Both the position numbers and the translations under genes were made by a program. Positions 50,666 to 63,557 of a DNA stretch of 64,000 nucleotides are shown piece after piece. The stretch's first letter is position 1; each line of letters begins with the position of its first letter. The stretch spans positions 13,257,021 through 13,321,020 of the forward strand of contig OX387602.1 in NCBI GenBank assembly GCA_947568835.1. The letters are read 5' to 3'. Under the pieces are notes generated by a model. That model had not been told where the DNA came from and made no database searches. It saw only the letters and a list, made by a program, of their open reading frames with translations. This stretch comes from Protonemura montana. Taxonomy: Eukaryota > Arthropoda > Insecta > Plecoptera > Nemouridae.

Positions 50666-53366
50666 GGGCGGCTGGGCCCAATGGGGGGAACACGGACTCT
50701 GCCGCTGAGGAGGCAAGCTGCGTACAACAGTTACAGTTACGTGGTTGGAGCGAGGACTTTCCCCATGGGGCGCAGAGGTGCGCGACCGCCCTTCTGACAC
50801 TGAAATCGATGAGCGGTGAAGCAGAATCAACAGGCGTACTACGTTTGCGTAGATTCTGTGGATACCCAAGTGATTTTTGTTTTGTTGTATTGAAGTGAAC
50901 GTTCAAGTAAATAAGTAACAGAGAGTGGTGTAATATTCTTGTGTGAAGGATTTCTTTATCTGGCAGCTTAGCCAGGTTTTGCGATGTGCTTGATCTGCGT
51001 GTGATCTGCTAGCCATTGTGTCGTGAAAATTGAGGTCGAGGTAAAATGCTCGCTGGTCGAACGACAACCGAGAACAGAGTTGAAATAGGTTCCTCAGAAA
51101 TCGACGTCAAACCCTTACGGTCGTTTCAACGTCTGCGTGCGTGAGATGACAACATTAGTCTATGGCTTCCCGTCCTATATCTTAACTGGAGCGAGCATTG
51201 TGGCATCGGTCCTGAGGTACCTATATTTGTTGTACGAACCAAATACTAGCCAGCTAAGGAGAAAGTTTGTCTCGGTTGAGGCTTAAACGCCGGGAGGTTT
51301 GCGTAGTGTCACCACAATGCCAGGGTACTGGTCCAAAATACTTATCTGGTGATCACTCTTGATTAAGCGCTTATGTGCACTTTTTTCGTGGTCACTCTGA
51401 GTGTCATTCTTTGTTATTGTTTTATATATTTGTTTTCCACCAAGCACTTTGTTCTTTGCAAATTCCATTCACGGAGGTTCACGAGGGTTGGCCATGTTTT
51501 AATTTTGTAAAGATGCATCGATATTTATTTATTTGTAATGCAAGTCTCATTTTTTGTTGAACAGAAATTAATATTTAAAAATATGTCTTTATAAGTACCG
51601 ACTTGTTACAAAATGTAATCACACGACTGATTCAATTATCCACCCTCTGCAACTGTAATTTTGTAATGTCTTCGATCGACAGGTTGTGTATGTTTTTCCA
51701 TAACTGTTGAATGTGTAATATTACTGTTAGTAGGCCTAGCTACAGTCTCACGCTCCACAACACTCAATTTTTTAATGAGAACCTTGAATGGACGGGCCTA
51801 CCAAAATGGAAATACCTAAGCTAAAACATTGTGCCAACTAACCAACCAGATAATGTATGTGACAACTGTCTGAGCAAAACTTTTCCAAGACGAGACTATT
51901 ATTAAGTTATTATTTGTTTTGTTATTGGTACAGGGAACTTGATTTTTGTTTTTTTTATTTTGAATCGTACTTCTTTTGGGGCTGGAGGATAGAGAGTGAT
52001 CTCGTAAAAGCTATGAACTCGAATAATTTTTTTGATTATAGCTTTATGTCGCCTGTATATCTGTGTAATGCCCGTGATGAGGATTTGTTAAATTTTGACT
52101 TTTATTTTGTGTTTTTTAATTCACATAACAAATAACTATTTTAATCTTGTTATTTTAAAATTGTTTTTAATTATTTAAAAACAACGACTGCATAGTGTGG
52201 CAAGGGACTGTTTTTTGTTAACTTGAAGAGCTGATTAGGCTTTATTATGAAAGTAACGGGATCCTGGTGACACTGTATATAATGACCCGAGAAATCAGCT
52301 GGATTGTTTCGTGTTCAACCAATAAGTCAGCCTAATCAACGCATGTTTAATGAGTAGAAACATTGAGATATGTGCATGGTACAATTGGAAGCTTTTGCTT
52401 GGACATTGATATCACAAAATGTTTCGAATAAAATTGGATGATAGCTCTTCATTTTGCTGAATAGGCTGACTTATGATGACAATTGGCCATAACTTAAGTC
52501 CCCACCTACCTATGTAATCGTTAACTTCAGTCAAGATTCGAGAATGTGATTTTTTGTAGTGGCTAAGCTAACAAACTGCAAACAAGAACTGTGTGATGAA
52601 TGCCTAGTAAAAATGTAACCAGTAATCATTCTATAATATTATGGTGTGTTCTAATTGTAACTTAATTTATTCTGTGTCGTAAGTTTCATTGGGCAGGCAA
52701 ACTTGACAAATTATTTGGCATTTTTATGTAATACTTTTCCGAACATGTTGACGATGGTACTGAAGTTTAGGTTGTGACATAATGGAGAGATATCCAGGCT
52801 ATATAGGTATTAGTAATACTTCTTCATTGTTGACATGTGTATGTTTTTTCTAAATAACCACCTCCCAATTCATCAATAATCAGTCACTTTTATGTATGTG
52901 ATTGGCATGAATGTACCTGACGTATCGAAACCGATAATCGAGCGCATTACACTGCCCAAGATGGATGCTGGCTCGTGAGCATTAAGAGACCCTTTCACCA
53001 ATTCAAACTGTGGAAAAATACTTTTTATATTAACAATAGTACCAACTAATTAAGTATTACAAGTCATAGTTCATTTTAGAAAATGCAGACAAGAAAACAA
53101 TATATCTCAAAATTGTGTGTGTATTTAAATTAAATTTGTAAATGTAATATAAAAATTGTTTAACAAACCTGGTTATAGTAATGATTTAAGTGGAGAAATG
53201 GATTTAATCAACAATTTATTGAACTTGGTTTTGGGCTGGAGACCTTGATGAAAAGGATATCCACATTTATTGAGAATAGTGCATTGGTTATCAATATTAT
53301 CAATCGAAAATTAAGACCGAATTTCTTCTTCTGTGATATGATGCACAGTTGCTTAGAAGGGTTCAT
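50666..53366. other. ZDHHC 3' UTR and tail-to-tail spacer
   Basis: No confident exon. AATAAA at 52427-52432 is a candidate poly(A) signal for the ZDHHC gene and would give a 1.7-kb 3' UTR. The first 250 bp after the stop are GC-richer, like the last exon; the rest is AT-rich. Confidence 0.45.
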
Positions 53367-56300
53367 TCACTGAGTTGTTGAAAAAGAATTTTCCATTAAT
53401 GCCTGGAAAATAAACAGGGGTTTCTTGATTTGATATTTACATTAAGGTATTTTACAAGAATGGGTCTAATACCTAAAAACTTTAATTATTTTCCAAATTT
53501 TTATGGGTTAGCTCCTGGTTGACCAGAAAGGCCAAAAGGAATACCTGATAATGTGATTTTTAACTCGTGGAATGTGTCATGAAAATCGAGTCGGTACAGT
53601 AATGACTCGTGTGTCTTGAATTTAGACAGACTTGATACGTACCTTAAAGTTCTTTCCAAACCTGGCCGCACCCACTTCTAAATAACCAAGTTCCTCTCGT
53701 GATAGCTGAAGCAGACTGGATTTGTTGCTGGATGAAATTGAGCTATTTAGCTTTACAGCAGAAAACCCAGCGTTACTAGAGGGCACAGAAATGTTTTGAT
53801 AGCTCAGAATCCTCTGTTTAGAACTATTGCCAGTAGAAAATTTCTTGCCGAGCTTAGGTTTCTTAGTTCTTGGGGTAGAGTGTCTCACAGGCCGACATTC
53901 AAAATCTGATCCAGAACGGCTTCTTATCTTCCTCGTAAAACGTTCATAGCTCTCTCTGCTTCTCTTGTAAGTCTCGGTTTGTTCATCAATGCTGCTGCTT
54001 TCAGAAGAATTGCTGGAATTATGAAGACTCTGTTCCGATAAATTTTGTGTCATTATGTCTTCTGACAAGCATTGTGTCTCCATGCTTTCTCCACTGCTGC
54101 TGTAGATGAAATTGTCGCGTTTATTAGTTGTTACATCGTTGATATTTTTTGTCGACGCTTTGCATACTGCATTGCAACTGGAAAATGATGGGTCTGAACC
54201 AAAGCTTATATCCAATGCTGATGCATATTCCGATTCTGAGCTCTCGTTAAGATTTTCTCGATTTAAAGCTTCGTTGTTGAGCCATGGTGATCCTTGGGTC
54301 CCCTTGTACTCTTGTAGTTTTTTATTTTCACTGAACAAGGAACTGATATTTGCGTGCTGTCCATCCTGATCAGCAAATCCATCATTTGAACAGAGTAGAG
54401 ATATGTCATTCAAACAAGTCGTTTGGGTGGAGATGGGAGACATCTGACTTTGGCCTAATTTTCTATTGATGCACTCAGTTGTATTCGGTTCTTGGCAATT
54501 TTTTTCATTGATTTCCCAAGTAAACATAGGCTTGAGCAAGTTGCAATCATCCTCATTTTTTTGCAAAGTAGGACCTGCCTTGTTTTCAGTCTCTTTTATT
54601 GTCTCCAAATGTATTGTCTTACTATGTTCCACCGTATCGCCAAAGTTAATTAAATTTAAGGCATTTTCCTCAATTTTATTTTGTGCAGTATCAATCGGTT
54701 GACTTTCTGATGGATTTGGTATGCTGCGGCTTACAGACTTAAGTGCTAATTGTTCTTTTTGCATTTTATGTGCACCAAATTCATTGCAATGTGTTATTAG
54801 TACCTCTTTATCTGTGACATCACTTTGTTTTGTCAATTGAGCACCCTGGTTACCTACACAGGCTTGTCTTACTTCTTTTAGCGAAGCGCTAAAATTCTCC
54901 TGGTCGCCAATATGGAACGCCTCAATCAGACATTCGTCATGGAATTCTTGGTGATCGGAAACGAGACTTGTCTTAAATTTGAGCAATGAGTTGTCTCTAA
55001 AGGGCTGATCGTTTTTTATACACTTCTTTTGTTGATTGTTGTACAGTGATATTTTACTAGACCAAGATTTCAGCAGCTTGCTGGCTGCTTGTCGTTCTGT
55101 AGGATCCTTGCCCACATTCACAGTTGCTACCGCCAGAGTTGACAGACCTTCCTCCTTCACGAATTTCTCGTCGTTTTCGTCACCTCTCTGGACTAGGTGA
55201 GTGAGAGTGACTATCACAGCAAACTTTTTCTAAAAAATTTTAAGTTTTTTAATGTAACCATCTTTTAATATCTACATTCTAAGTCTTTTAGCTGTAAAAA
55301 GGTAACAATCAATACAGTGGATTTGCCAAAGGTTCTTGAGATTATATTTTTAAATACTCTTTGAGATTTGCAACTTACATCATCAGGTAGCATTTTCAAC
55401 AGCTGCAGCAACAAATCCATGCCTCCCAGGGAGATGGTTACTAAGCAGTTTTCTTTGTGGCCAGAAATTGCAGCATTAAGTAATCTGATCATTTTATTTG
55501 TGATTTCACCACTGAATGAATACTGTAATCCCTGGAACTTCTTCAGCCCCCTGTAAAAAATGGATAGCAAGCTTGCATTTTTTTTTAGGATTTTAAAGAT
55601 ATGTTGTGTTCTAGAATATAGTGGATTTTCCTATATTATTCTTCATTTATAGAGAACTTCTTACCGGATGACTATTGATATTCCAGAGTATGCTGCAAAA
55701 CTAGTTTGGTTCATCTGATTGTGGAAGAGTACTTGGACAAGCAGAGATATAAGTGTCAATACAAACTCTTCCAGGGGGTCATTCTCCTTTTCATAATGGA
55801 CCCAATCACCAAGAAAAATTATCGACTGGAAGCAAAAACAAATATTTAGGTTACTTTAAAATGTATGCTGTGAGGCATGTCTTGCACTTTTAAAGATTAT
55901 TACAGTTCAATTCTCACCTTAGGTATAATTGTGTTCACCTGTTGTTGATTAGTTTTGTTTTGAGGGTCATAAATACTCTTCTTGATTGATAAGCAGAGCA
56001 CTTTCCAAGTTTCACAGTGGCCCTTTGATTCTCGAATTGCCCTTTCTTCTTCCTGCAATAATTTGCATGCCACGTTTTTTAATGCGTAAATTACTCCTGG
56101 GCATAAACTATAAATGTATGAAACATGATTATGTACAATATCAAAATAATTTTCTAGGGATTCTTTCCCGAAGATTTGAAGCAACTTTCCCATCCACCTG
56201 CATTCAATGCTTACCCAGTGTTCATTTCTAATCAATGATGAAAGAATGCGGAGGAAAAGAACAATTAGGTGATGCAAGCATTTTGATTTTCGTACAAGCA

Positions 56301-56990
56301 TTTGACCCATTTTGTCAAGTGAAACAATTGATGAGAGAAGGAATAAAGCACTTTGGGCAAAATTGTAACTTAAAGAGTCGATATCTTCCAGCGTCTTGGA
56401 TAGAGTTCCAAAGACATGCATGCTCAACAACTTTGAATTGATTCCTTGCTGCAAGTAATTAAGCAAACAAATTTAAAAAATACCAAACTAGGTAGATACA
56501 ATTAAAAAGGAGGCAAAACACTCGGGCTTAAAATACTCAAAAGCAAAAGTAATAATCTCATTTCAATAATATTTTTTACATACATCAGTTTTTGATAAAT
56601 ATTGCCCCAATATTAAAAATGTCAGTTTGGTAATCTTTCTGTTTTTGCTGTCAATTAGACGCAATATTTTGCTTGGTCCTTCAAAGGCCTCAAAATCTTT
56701 GCTAGCATCTGCGGTGGTTAGCATATTGAGTAACGTTGCAAGCTTATGTAAAATGGTATGATCATCACTTTTATCGACATCATTCAAAATATCTTGTATT
56801 ACTGGCATTCCTAGAAAAAACAAAGTTAGTGTGTCTTTGGTTAGTGCTATAAAAGACTTTGACAACCGCATATGCTAAGCTAAATATCATAGGTACATCT
56901 TAATCATTTCTGAAAAAAAATAACTGAAATAATACCATCCATCAGTTCCAAGACACTGAATGGGCAGCTAAGTTTCCCAGCTTCGCTCAT
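53367..56990 (-). CDS. TERB1: TERB1-like telomere/bouquet protein (ARM repeats plus C-terminal Myb-like)
   Basis: Minus-strand exons: 56990-56936, 56810-56584, 56448-55918, 55825-55665, 55550-55379 and 55229-53643, with a possible last exon 53402-53367. The N-terminal 400 residues are helical ARM-like repeats (ILHKLATLLNMLTTAD, LGGMDLLLQLLKMLPDD, KEEGLSTLAVATVN). They parallel human TERB1, where an NNGLPLMIQALTES block is followed by AATFVLHNC. A long Ser/Asn-rich middle follows in one 1.6-kb exon, then a basic patch (RHSTPRTKKPKLGKK). The C-terminus LSREELGYLEVGAARFGKNFK resembles the first helices of the TERB1 Myb domain. Vertebrate TERB1 binds TRF1 and tethers telomeres to the nuclear envelope in meiosis. 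The identification rests on architecture and weak similarity. The 36-nt last exon (ALMENSFSTTQ, stop) would truncate the Myb fold, so the 3' end is uncertain. Confidence 0.6.
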
Positions 56991-57718
56991 TATTTACCTC
57001 ATAGAAGTCCTGCTATTTTAATGGAGTGAGCAATTTGACGTTTAGTTTAATTGCTTTTCTACTTAGGAGGGCCGAGGAGAAGTGATCAAGAATGTTGATT
57101 GTAAAATGTTCTATTTCTCTGGTCGTATCTAGGCTGGTTTGACAAGTTCAAATTTTGCTTAGAATTTAAACGATTTTGATTGGCTTAGGAGCTTTTGATG
57201 AACATAACTAAATTATACGCTCTTCGAACATAACCTCACAAACCCTTGTGGTGAGGAAGAATGTCAGAGAATGTACGTGTATTATTTGGAGAATATAAGT
57301 TTTTATAATATCTTAAGTGGAAAGTTAAATTGAATTTTATGGCCAAGGAGGATTTTTTACACAATTAAGCAAGTTTCGAGATTCAACCATGCTTTCTGTA
57401 GAGCTTGTGACCCACAATAATTCATGGCATTGCCTGCTTGTGGAATTGCTGTTGTTTCAAATGGAACGTATTATAATAATGTTTCTCACTAAATGGATTA
57501 AAAGTATTTCACCTTCTTTAGCCTAAACTCGAAGTGGCAGGATCATTTCTTGTTCTTTTAAGATTTGAATAAAGATAATAAATATATATATATATATATG
57601 TGTTATTTACGCTGTAACTACTTTATGGTACCCTTCGATTACTACCAAGACCAAACGATCAATGAGAACCTGTTGTTACGAGCTGCCATGTTATTTCACG
57701 CTTTTCCAGATAAATACC
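56991..57718. promoter_or_regulatory. Divergent promoter region, TERB1-like / TRMT2A
   Basis: There are 728 bp between the two start codons of opposite-strand genes. It is AT-rich with no clear core motif. A TA microsatellite occupies 57582-57599. Confidence 0.35.
57582..57599. repeat. (TA)n microsatellite
   Basis: Nine TA units about 120 bp upstream of the TRMT2A start codon. It could be length-polymorphic. Confidence 0.85.
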
Positions 57719-60001
57719 ATGCCTGCTGGTGAGTCTAACGAAGAAGCAGTCGTGCCAAATCCAACCATCGAGAGTGCAGATCACACTGTTTCACCTTCGA
57801 AAACTGAAAATAAAAAGGAGGAAGGTGTCACAAATTTAGAAGCAAAGGATAATCCATATGCGTATCTTGACCGAGATGATTTTACTTCTGAAAAGTTTAA
57901 AATTGAAATCCGTGGACTTCCAAAGTACTATGGAATGGGGGTGAGATATGCAATTGACTCACTAATGATATTAATAATTTAAAAATAGTATATAGGTTTG
58001 AAACTTTCCCTAGATGTCCAATTACTTACAAGCTCGTATTTTTTTGCCAGGAATTAAAGAAACTCTTGAAGGAAAAGATGAATTTAGAATCGAATAAACT
58101 GAAGCCACCACGCAGAGGCAGTCCATGGATTTACGTTTGTTTCCGATCTGAGGAAGATCGGTTGAGTGCTCTGAAATCCATCAACGGTTTTACCTGGAAG
58201 AACTGTGTACTATCTGCAACGGTAAGCATCACAAATCACCTTTTTCATCGAGCCACAGCAGAAATAGGTACACAAATTGGACTTTGCTGACTGGAATTTA
58301 CTCTTTGTCTCAGTTAACTTACAAGGGCAATACATGCACATAGGTAGTACTTCTAGAATCCCTCGTTAAATGTATCAATTTTGAAAAAATAAATAAAAAT
58401 ATTTTTCTTTATGAAGGTGGCTCAACCAGCTCAAGATCCATTGATTAAAAAAAGGAAGTTAGAGAATGAAGATGAAGGTGACAATCAATCAAAGCAGCCT
58501 AAAGTTGACTCTAGACCTCAAGAAGAACGTCTCAAATCTTCAGTTACTCCATTTTGGGATGTGCCGTATGAGGAGCAAATCCGTAGAAAGGACGAAGTGA
58601 TCCGGCAGATGCTGGTAAAGCTGGGTAATAATCTGGTCCGTGAGAACCCTGCCCTAAAGCCATGGATTGAAAGGCAGCGTGCTAAGCATGCTGGCATGCC
58701 ATGCGAGGTGTGGGACATTCGCAAGTCTCCGATCTTGGACGGCTACCGCAACAAGTGCGAGTTCACAGTGGGTAAAGACGAGGAGACCGGTAAACGCACG
58801 GTCGGGTTTCGGCTCGGCAGCTACGTCCATGGCTTTCTGGGGGTCGGCCCTGTCGAAGCTCTCGCTCATGTCCCACAGCGTATGAAGGACGCAGTGCGCA
58901 GTTTCGAGGTATTCGTACGTGCCTCGATGTACGAAGTGTACAATCCTGAGACGCAGGGTGGCTACTGGAGGCAGCTCACCGCAAGAGTGTCATTTGCGAC
59001 AGATCAGCTCATGCTGGTTGTTGGCGTTCATCCGCAAACCCTGACGGGAGAACAGCTGGAAAAGTTAAAGGAAGGCTTGAAAGAGTTTTTCAGCGAGGGC
59101 GAAGGAAAAAGTTGCAGAGTTTCTTCACTTTATTTTGAAACTATGGTGAAAAAGCAATCGGGTGGTGAAGTATTGCCTTTGGAACACCTACTGGGAGAAA
59201 CACACATACACGAAACCTTGTGTGGGCTCAAGTTTCGTATTTCCCCAGAGGCTTTCTTCCAAGTGAACACGCCTGCTGCCGAAATTCTTTACGACACAGC
59301 TTTTGAGGTATCCTCGCCTTCGCCAGATACGACAGTGATCGACATTTGTTGTGGCACTGGAACAATTGGGTTGTGTTTGGCCAAGAAATGTGGCCAGGTG
59401 CTTGGTCTGGAATTGCAGAAGCAAGCAGTTGACGATGCGAAAGCAAATGCCGCTAACAACAACATCACTAACAGTGATTTCTTTGCTGGAAGAGCAGAGG
59501 AGATTTTGTCTTCGGTCATGAATAGAGCTACACAAAACAACATCCTAGCTATCGTTGATCCGCCGAGGGCTGGCCTTCGTAAGTGACTTGAAAGAAAACA
59601 ATATGTTATTGGTACCTATCTGAATTTTTTGAAAGTCTGCAAATTACACTGTATTTTTTACAATTGTTTTCCCAGATCGAAAAGCAGTTGTGATGCTTCG
59701 CCGAACTACTAAACTAAACAAGCTTGTGTTCTTGTCATGCGATCCGAAAGCTGCACTCCAGAACTTTATCGACTTGGGACGTCCAACCTCTAAAATGTAT
59801 CATGGCATTCCTCTCATTCCAATTCGAGCAGTGCCTGTCGATCTTTTTCCTCATACCAAACACTGTGAACTTGTTGTTTATTTTGAAAGATTTGGCCAGC
59901 AAACTGATTCCCAGTTGTCACTTGAGAAACCTTTATCTCCTTCTTGTGATGTGGAGCCCAGTCTTGATAAACCACTTCCTGAGGTAAATGAAATCCTGTG
60001 A
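57719..60001 (+). CDS. TRMT2A: tRNA (uracil-5-)-methyltransferase homolog A
   Basis: Exons 57719-57940, 58051-58221, 58417-59578 and 59676-60001 join to 626 aa, the same size as the human enzyme. An N-terminal RRM-like part comes first (DFTSEKFKIEIRGLPKY, PWIYVCFRSEEDRLSALKSING). It is followed by a Lys-rich linker (IKKRKLENEDEG) and the TrmA-type catalytic part: EYRNKCEF-like GYRNKCEFTVG, FRISPEAFFQVNTPAAEILYD, SAM motif I DICCGTGTIGLCLA, VDPPRAGL, and FLSCDPKAALQNF. The Cys in SCDP corresponds to the catalytic nucleophile of the family. The enzyme forms m5U54 in the T-loop of cytosolic tRNA using S-adenosylmethionine. The start MPAGESN was chosen because it fits exon 1; an upstream in-frame MRTCCYE is possible. 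A GTAAAT near the end of exon 4 could splice to a different tail. Confidence 0.95.
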
Positions 60002-60351
60002 TTTTTTTGTGCAATTTGGAACAAATAAATAGCTGTGTTTGTACGTAAGAAGCGAGGGAGGACTTATTTAACTAGTTCAGGAGATAATGTGTCGCAGATA
60101 TCTTTCAAGTTGTTGAGGGTGTTGGGACATGCTCTGATCCTTATTCGAATTTTGCCGCGCCCTAATATGTCTAGCATGTCACATGACTCAAAACTGACCA
60201 CTGCAGTATTTTCCAAAATGGTTGTAAGGATGTACTTGGCCTAGAAATTAGGTAAGAAAAACTCCTTTACAGAGTTTAGCGTAATGTTAGATTTAAACCA
60301 GTATTATTTTTCCTTACAACTGTCTGATATTCTGTCACAGATTTATGGTTG
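60002..60351. other. TRMT2A 3' UTR / KSR promoter and 5' UTR
   Basis: AATAAA at 60024-60029 follows the TRMT2A stop by 23 bp. The KSR first coding exon begins after the acceptor TGTCACAG at 60333-60340, so at least one KSR 5' UTR exon lies in or upstream of this gap. Nothing else is recognisable. Confidence 0.5.
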
Positions 60352-63300
60352 ATGATGACTGACAACGAGCCAGAGGATGAAGTCCGGCGAAGCCTAGATG
60401 TGGTCCACCAAATTCAGTCAATGATTGACATCTCTGCAAGGCGCTTAGAAGGATTTAGAACTCAATGTGCTACAAGTGTAGAGCTCACCCAGCAAGAAAT
60501 AAGGACATTAGAGGTAAAACTGCACAAGGGATTTGTATCCGCTCCATTGATTAAAAGAATTTCTCCTACATAGGAGGCTAACTTTGTACTGCAAAACCAT
60601 AACACCCACTTGTTCTTTTCAGGGAAAATTAATCAAGCTTTATTCGAGGCAATTAGTAACGAAAGCAAAGCTCCATGAAGATGTCATAAATTCTGAATTA
60701 AAGCACATTCCATCTTTAAAACAATGGCTCCAAGTCGTGGGTCTAAATCCAGACTCGATACGGGTGAGCTCTGAGACATGGAATAAATATGGCATTGTGC
60801 TGAATTTCTAATGCATTTTGTTCAAACTCTGGATTGCTGTTCTAATCTCTTCTCGATTTTCCTATATCTAGGGAGTGTGCTTGAAGGTAGGGTCACTAGA
60901 AGCTCTGCAAGACAAGACCGAACATGAACTTCGAACCATTTTAATCGAGCGAAACGCCAGAGAAGAAGAGATACGTAGACTTATCCGCGCTCTTCACAAC
61001 CTTAAGAACTATACAGAGATCTTGTTACGTGGAGATGAAACCAACGAACTCACGCTTTACTGGGATTCCTGGGATCGGCACCAAGTCCTTAAAGGAGTCG
61101 GAATAGGCAGCACCTCGCCAAGACCTACTCGAACTAGAATGCCATCAGTTCCTTGCGAAGAGACACACTCTAACAGTTCAAATTCAACCCTAGCCATGGC
61201 TTTGTCGACATCCTCCATTACATCACTTTCACATTCCTCTACGTCTACTCATTACTTGCCAAACAACCAAGCTCCTCTCTCCCCATCGGCTTTCTCTGGT
61301 CACCACACCCACAACACCCCACCCTCTACCCCACCCGTCGGCAAAGGCAAAGTAGGTGAGCGGGTCAAATTCCCTACGACTCCGCCTCCACGGAAGAAGC
61401 ACCAGACTGGGCTGCCGAATGCAGTTCTCATGCCAGACGTGTTGCAAATCCCCAAGTCTAAATCACACGAGTCACAGCTGGGCAACCGCGTGGAAGGAGA
61501 GAACCCGGCCGAGGGTCCGGCAACCCGTGCACGCCGTGGAAGGCTCCCCACGGAGCCCGGGCCGAATAGCAGCAGCGAGTACGGGCATTCCACTCCACTA
61601 CTGCCTAGCCCCATCAAGTCGCCGCCGTACGCACCTATCGGGGACTTGCTTGAAAGTGAGTTGGCAGCCAGAGAAGTATCTTCCCTTAGAATTTATCTTG
61701 CTACTGGGTCTCAGTACTTATACATTTTTACCGTAGATCCATAGATAAAGTTGAACTCGAGTCCCTTTACAATTATGTACCATTATCAATAAGAACAGTT
61801 AAGCATTATAAGTTGTATCAGTACTTTCATCCTTCCTTGGTTAGAGTAAGATAAAGTTATTTTTTTAAGAAAAATAATTTGAAATTAACCAAATGACTGT
61901 GCTCGTTTCCAGCGTTGCAAATACCAAAATCCCCGCGGACACCAACAATATCGCGAGGGCCATGCCACAAGATCGCGCACCGTTTCACCAAGACATTCAA
62001 GGTGATGACCACCTGCGATTTTTGCGACAAGCAGATGTTCCTCGGCACAGGGCTTAAGTGCAAGGAGTGCAAGTACAAATGCCATCGCGACTGCGAGTCA
62101 AAGGTAAATCTTGCGATAGGCAATGGTTTGTGTTTATTATTGCATCCCTACCCAGATAGTAGATTCACACTTCTTAAGAAAACCATATGCAGCTAGAAAA
62201 GAGTTTCCGAATCTTGCCCACGCCTTAAAGGCTAGACTCTTACTTTGGACTCTATCAATGACATTAAAAGATCTTTTATTTAGTTTTTTAATTTTTGTGT
62301 ATGTAGAATGCCCAGCAAATAGATAATTGAAATTTAAAAATATTTAAGGTCTGGTAAATATCTTATTATCTTGTCTCAACCTACATTTAATTCAAAGAAT
62401 AGACTACAAAAAATGATTGGAACTTTTCCATAACTGCACTTTCAACCTCCGTTAAGTAATCGGTTTGTAAGAGCAACGCAAACCATTTGCTTTATACTGT
62501 ACTGTCGCCTTGCCGCTCGCAGGTTCCCCCTTCGTGTGGGCTGTCACGTGAGCTCGTCGAAGAGGTGCGCAATTCTAGCCTGCTCGGCCACCAGTCTCCA
62601 GAAGGCTACCTCCCGTCGCAATCCCCCAGTCTGAGTCGTCCCTCCCTTTCATCCCCTGGCCACAACCCGTTCGGCTGGAGCAAGCGGTCCGCCGGCCAGC
62701 CAGTGGCCGCTCCGCCGTTCAAGACTGGGCCCGACTCGAGCTCCAATACTTCGAGCTGCAACAGCTCCACGCCTTCTAGTCCGGCGCCAGCCACCGCGAC
62801 GCCACTCGCGCTCGCCAAGCCGCAGTTTCAGTTCCCTGATGTGCCAGCCATTACGCTGCAGACGCGGCCACTCACCGTCAAGGCGAGTGACGGTTCATAG
62901 TTCAAACGTTTATTTTGAACGGAGCAGGGTTTATTCTAAGATTTTTTGCACCTTGGGTCCGTTAAAAAGTGCTGCTCCTATTTCTACCAGTCAACCCAAA
63001 TCGTACTTTTCTAGGTCCTTTAATATCTGTTTAATATCTAACTTTAAATTTGGAGCAAAATGATTTGGTTTCTGAGGTCTCTTTCAGGTCTCAAACTTGT
63101 AGGCAGTGATAAAAAATATCCATCAATTTTATTTAGTGTGAGGCAAGTCCTTTCGTCTTCCCTTAGTAGCAAATCAAGAGCTTTAGGTGATATATCTGCC
63201 AGCCTTCTTGTTTGTTCGTTCTTCTGCGTTTCTTTAAAAAAGGAGCGGCTAGGAAGTTGAATCGATGAAAGAAGGTAAAAACTTATTTGCTCCAAATGCT

Positions 63301-63557
63301 GCATAACTAATAAGCTTCTAAGTTTTTATGGTCTCGAAGAGCTTATGTGAAGCGAGGTCGCTGACTGGTGATGTTTGTTACAGGCGTTTGCCGAGGAGAT
63401 GGCCGGTACCGATAAGTCCAACGACAGCGACAAGACAGTATCAGGCTCGGGCAGTGTAAGCACCGACTCTGAGCGCACACCCGTCCGCGTTGATTCGCAG
63501 GACAGCCAGGTGTCCGACGGCGAGGCTGTGGAAAGGGCTTGGCCGCGACAGAACAGC
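60352..63557 (+). CDS. KSR: Kinase suppressor of Ras, N-terminal two-thirds (runs past the window)
   Basis: Exons 60352-60513, 60623-60763, 60872-61655, 61913-62103, 62523-62882 and 63384-63557 give 604 codons; the pseudokinase domain lies beyond base 64000. The N-terminus [20 protein letters not shown] and [10 protein letters not shown] is the conserved CC-SAM (CA1) region. Next come Pro/Ser-rich stretches and [12 protein letters not shown], which matches the 14-3-3-binding site of vertebrate KSR1. The atypical C1 domain (CA3) follows: [35 protein letters not shown] with the ordered His/Cys ligands. The Ser/Thr-rich CA4 ([18 protein letters not shown]) comes after it, and WPRQNS just before the kinase. 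KSR scaffolds RAF, MEK and ERK at the membrane. Intron 5 appears to use a GC donor (AAG|GCGAGT at 62883), since no GT donor preserves frame. KSR1 and KSR2 are not distinguishable. Confidence 0.95.

Noticed and set aside
49935..50906. Several long overlapping ORFs on both strands over the last ZDHHC exon
   Set aside because: They are shadows of a GC-rich, low-complexity coding exon; the frame ending EISV is clearly the real one.
52871..53007. Minus-strand open block after a good acceptor (CCACAG|TTTGAATTGG) of about 45 codons
   Set aside because: It matches no family I know, fits no phase of the TERB1-like gene, and lies in AT-rich spacer; chance is likely.
53131..53240. Minus-strand reading PKTKFNKLLIKSI as the third Myb helix of the TERB1-like gene
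   Set aside because: Suggestive by eye, but no donor/acceptor phase links it to GKNFK or the ALMENSF exon.
58667..58885. Overlapping ORFs inside the long TRMT2A exon on both strands
   Set aside because: They are shadows of the 1.16-kb coding exon, whose own frame carries all catalytic motifs.
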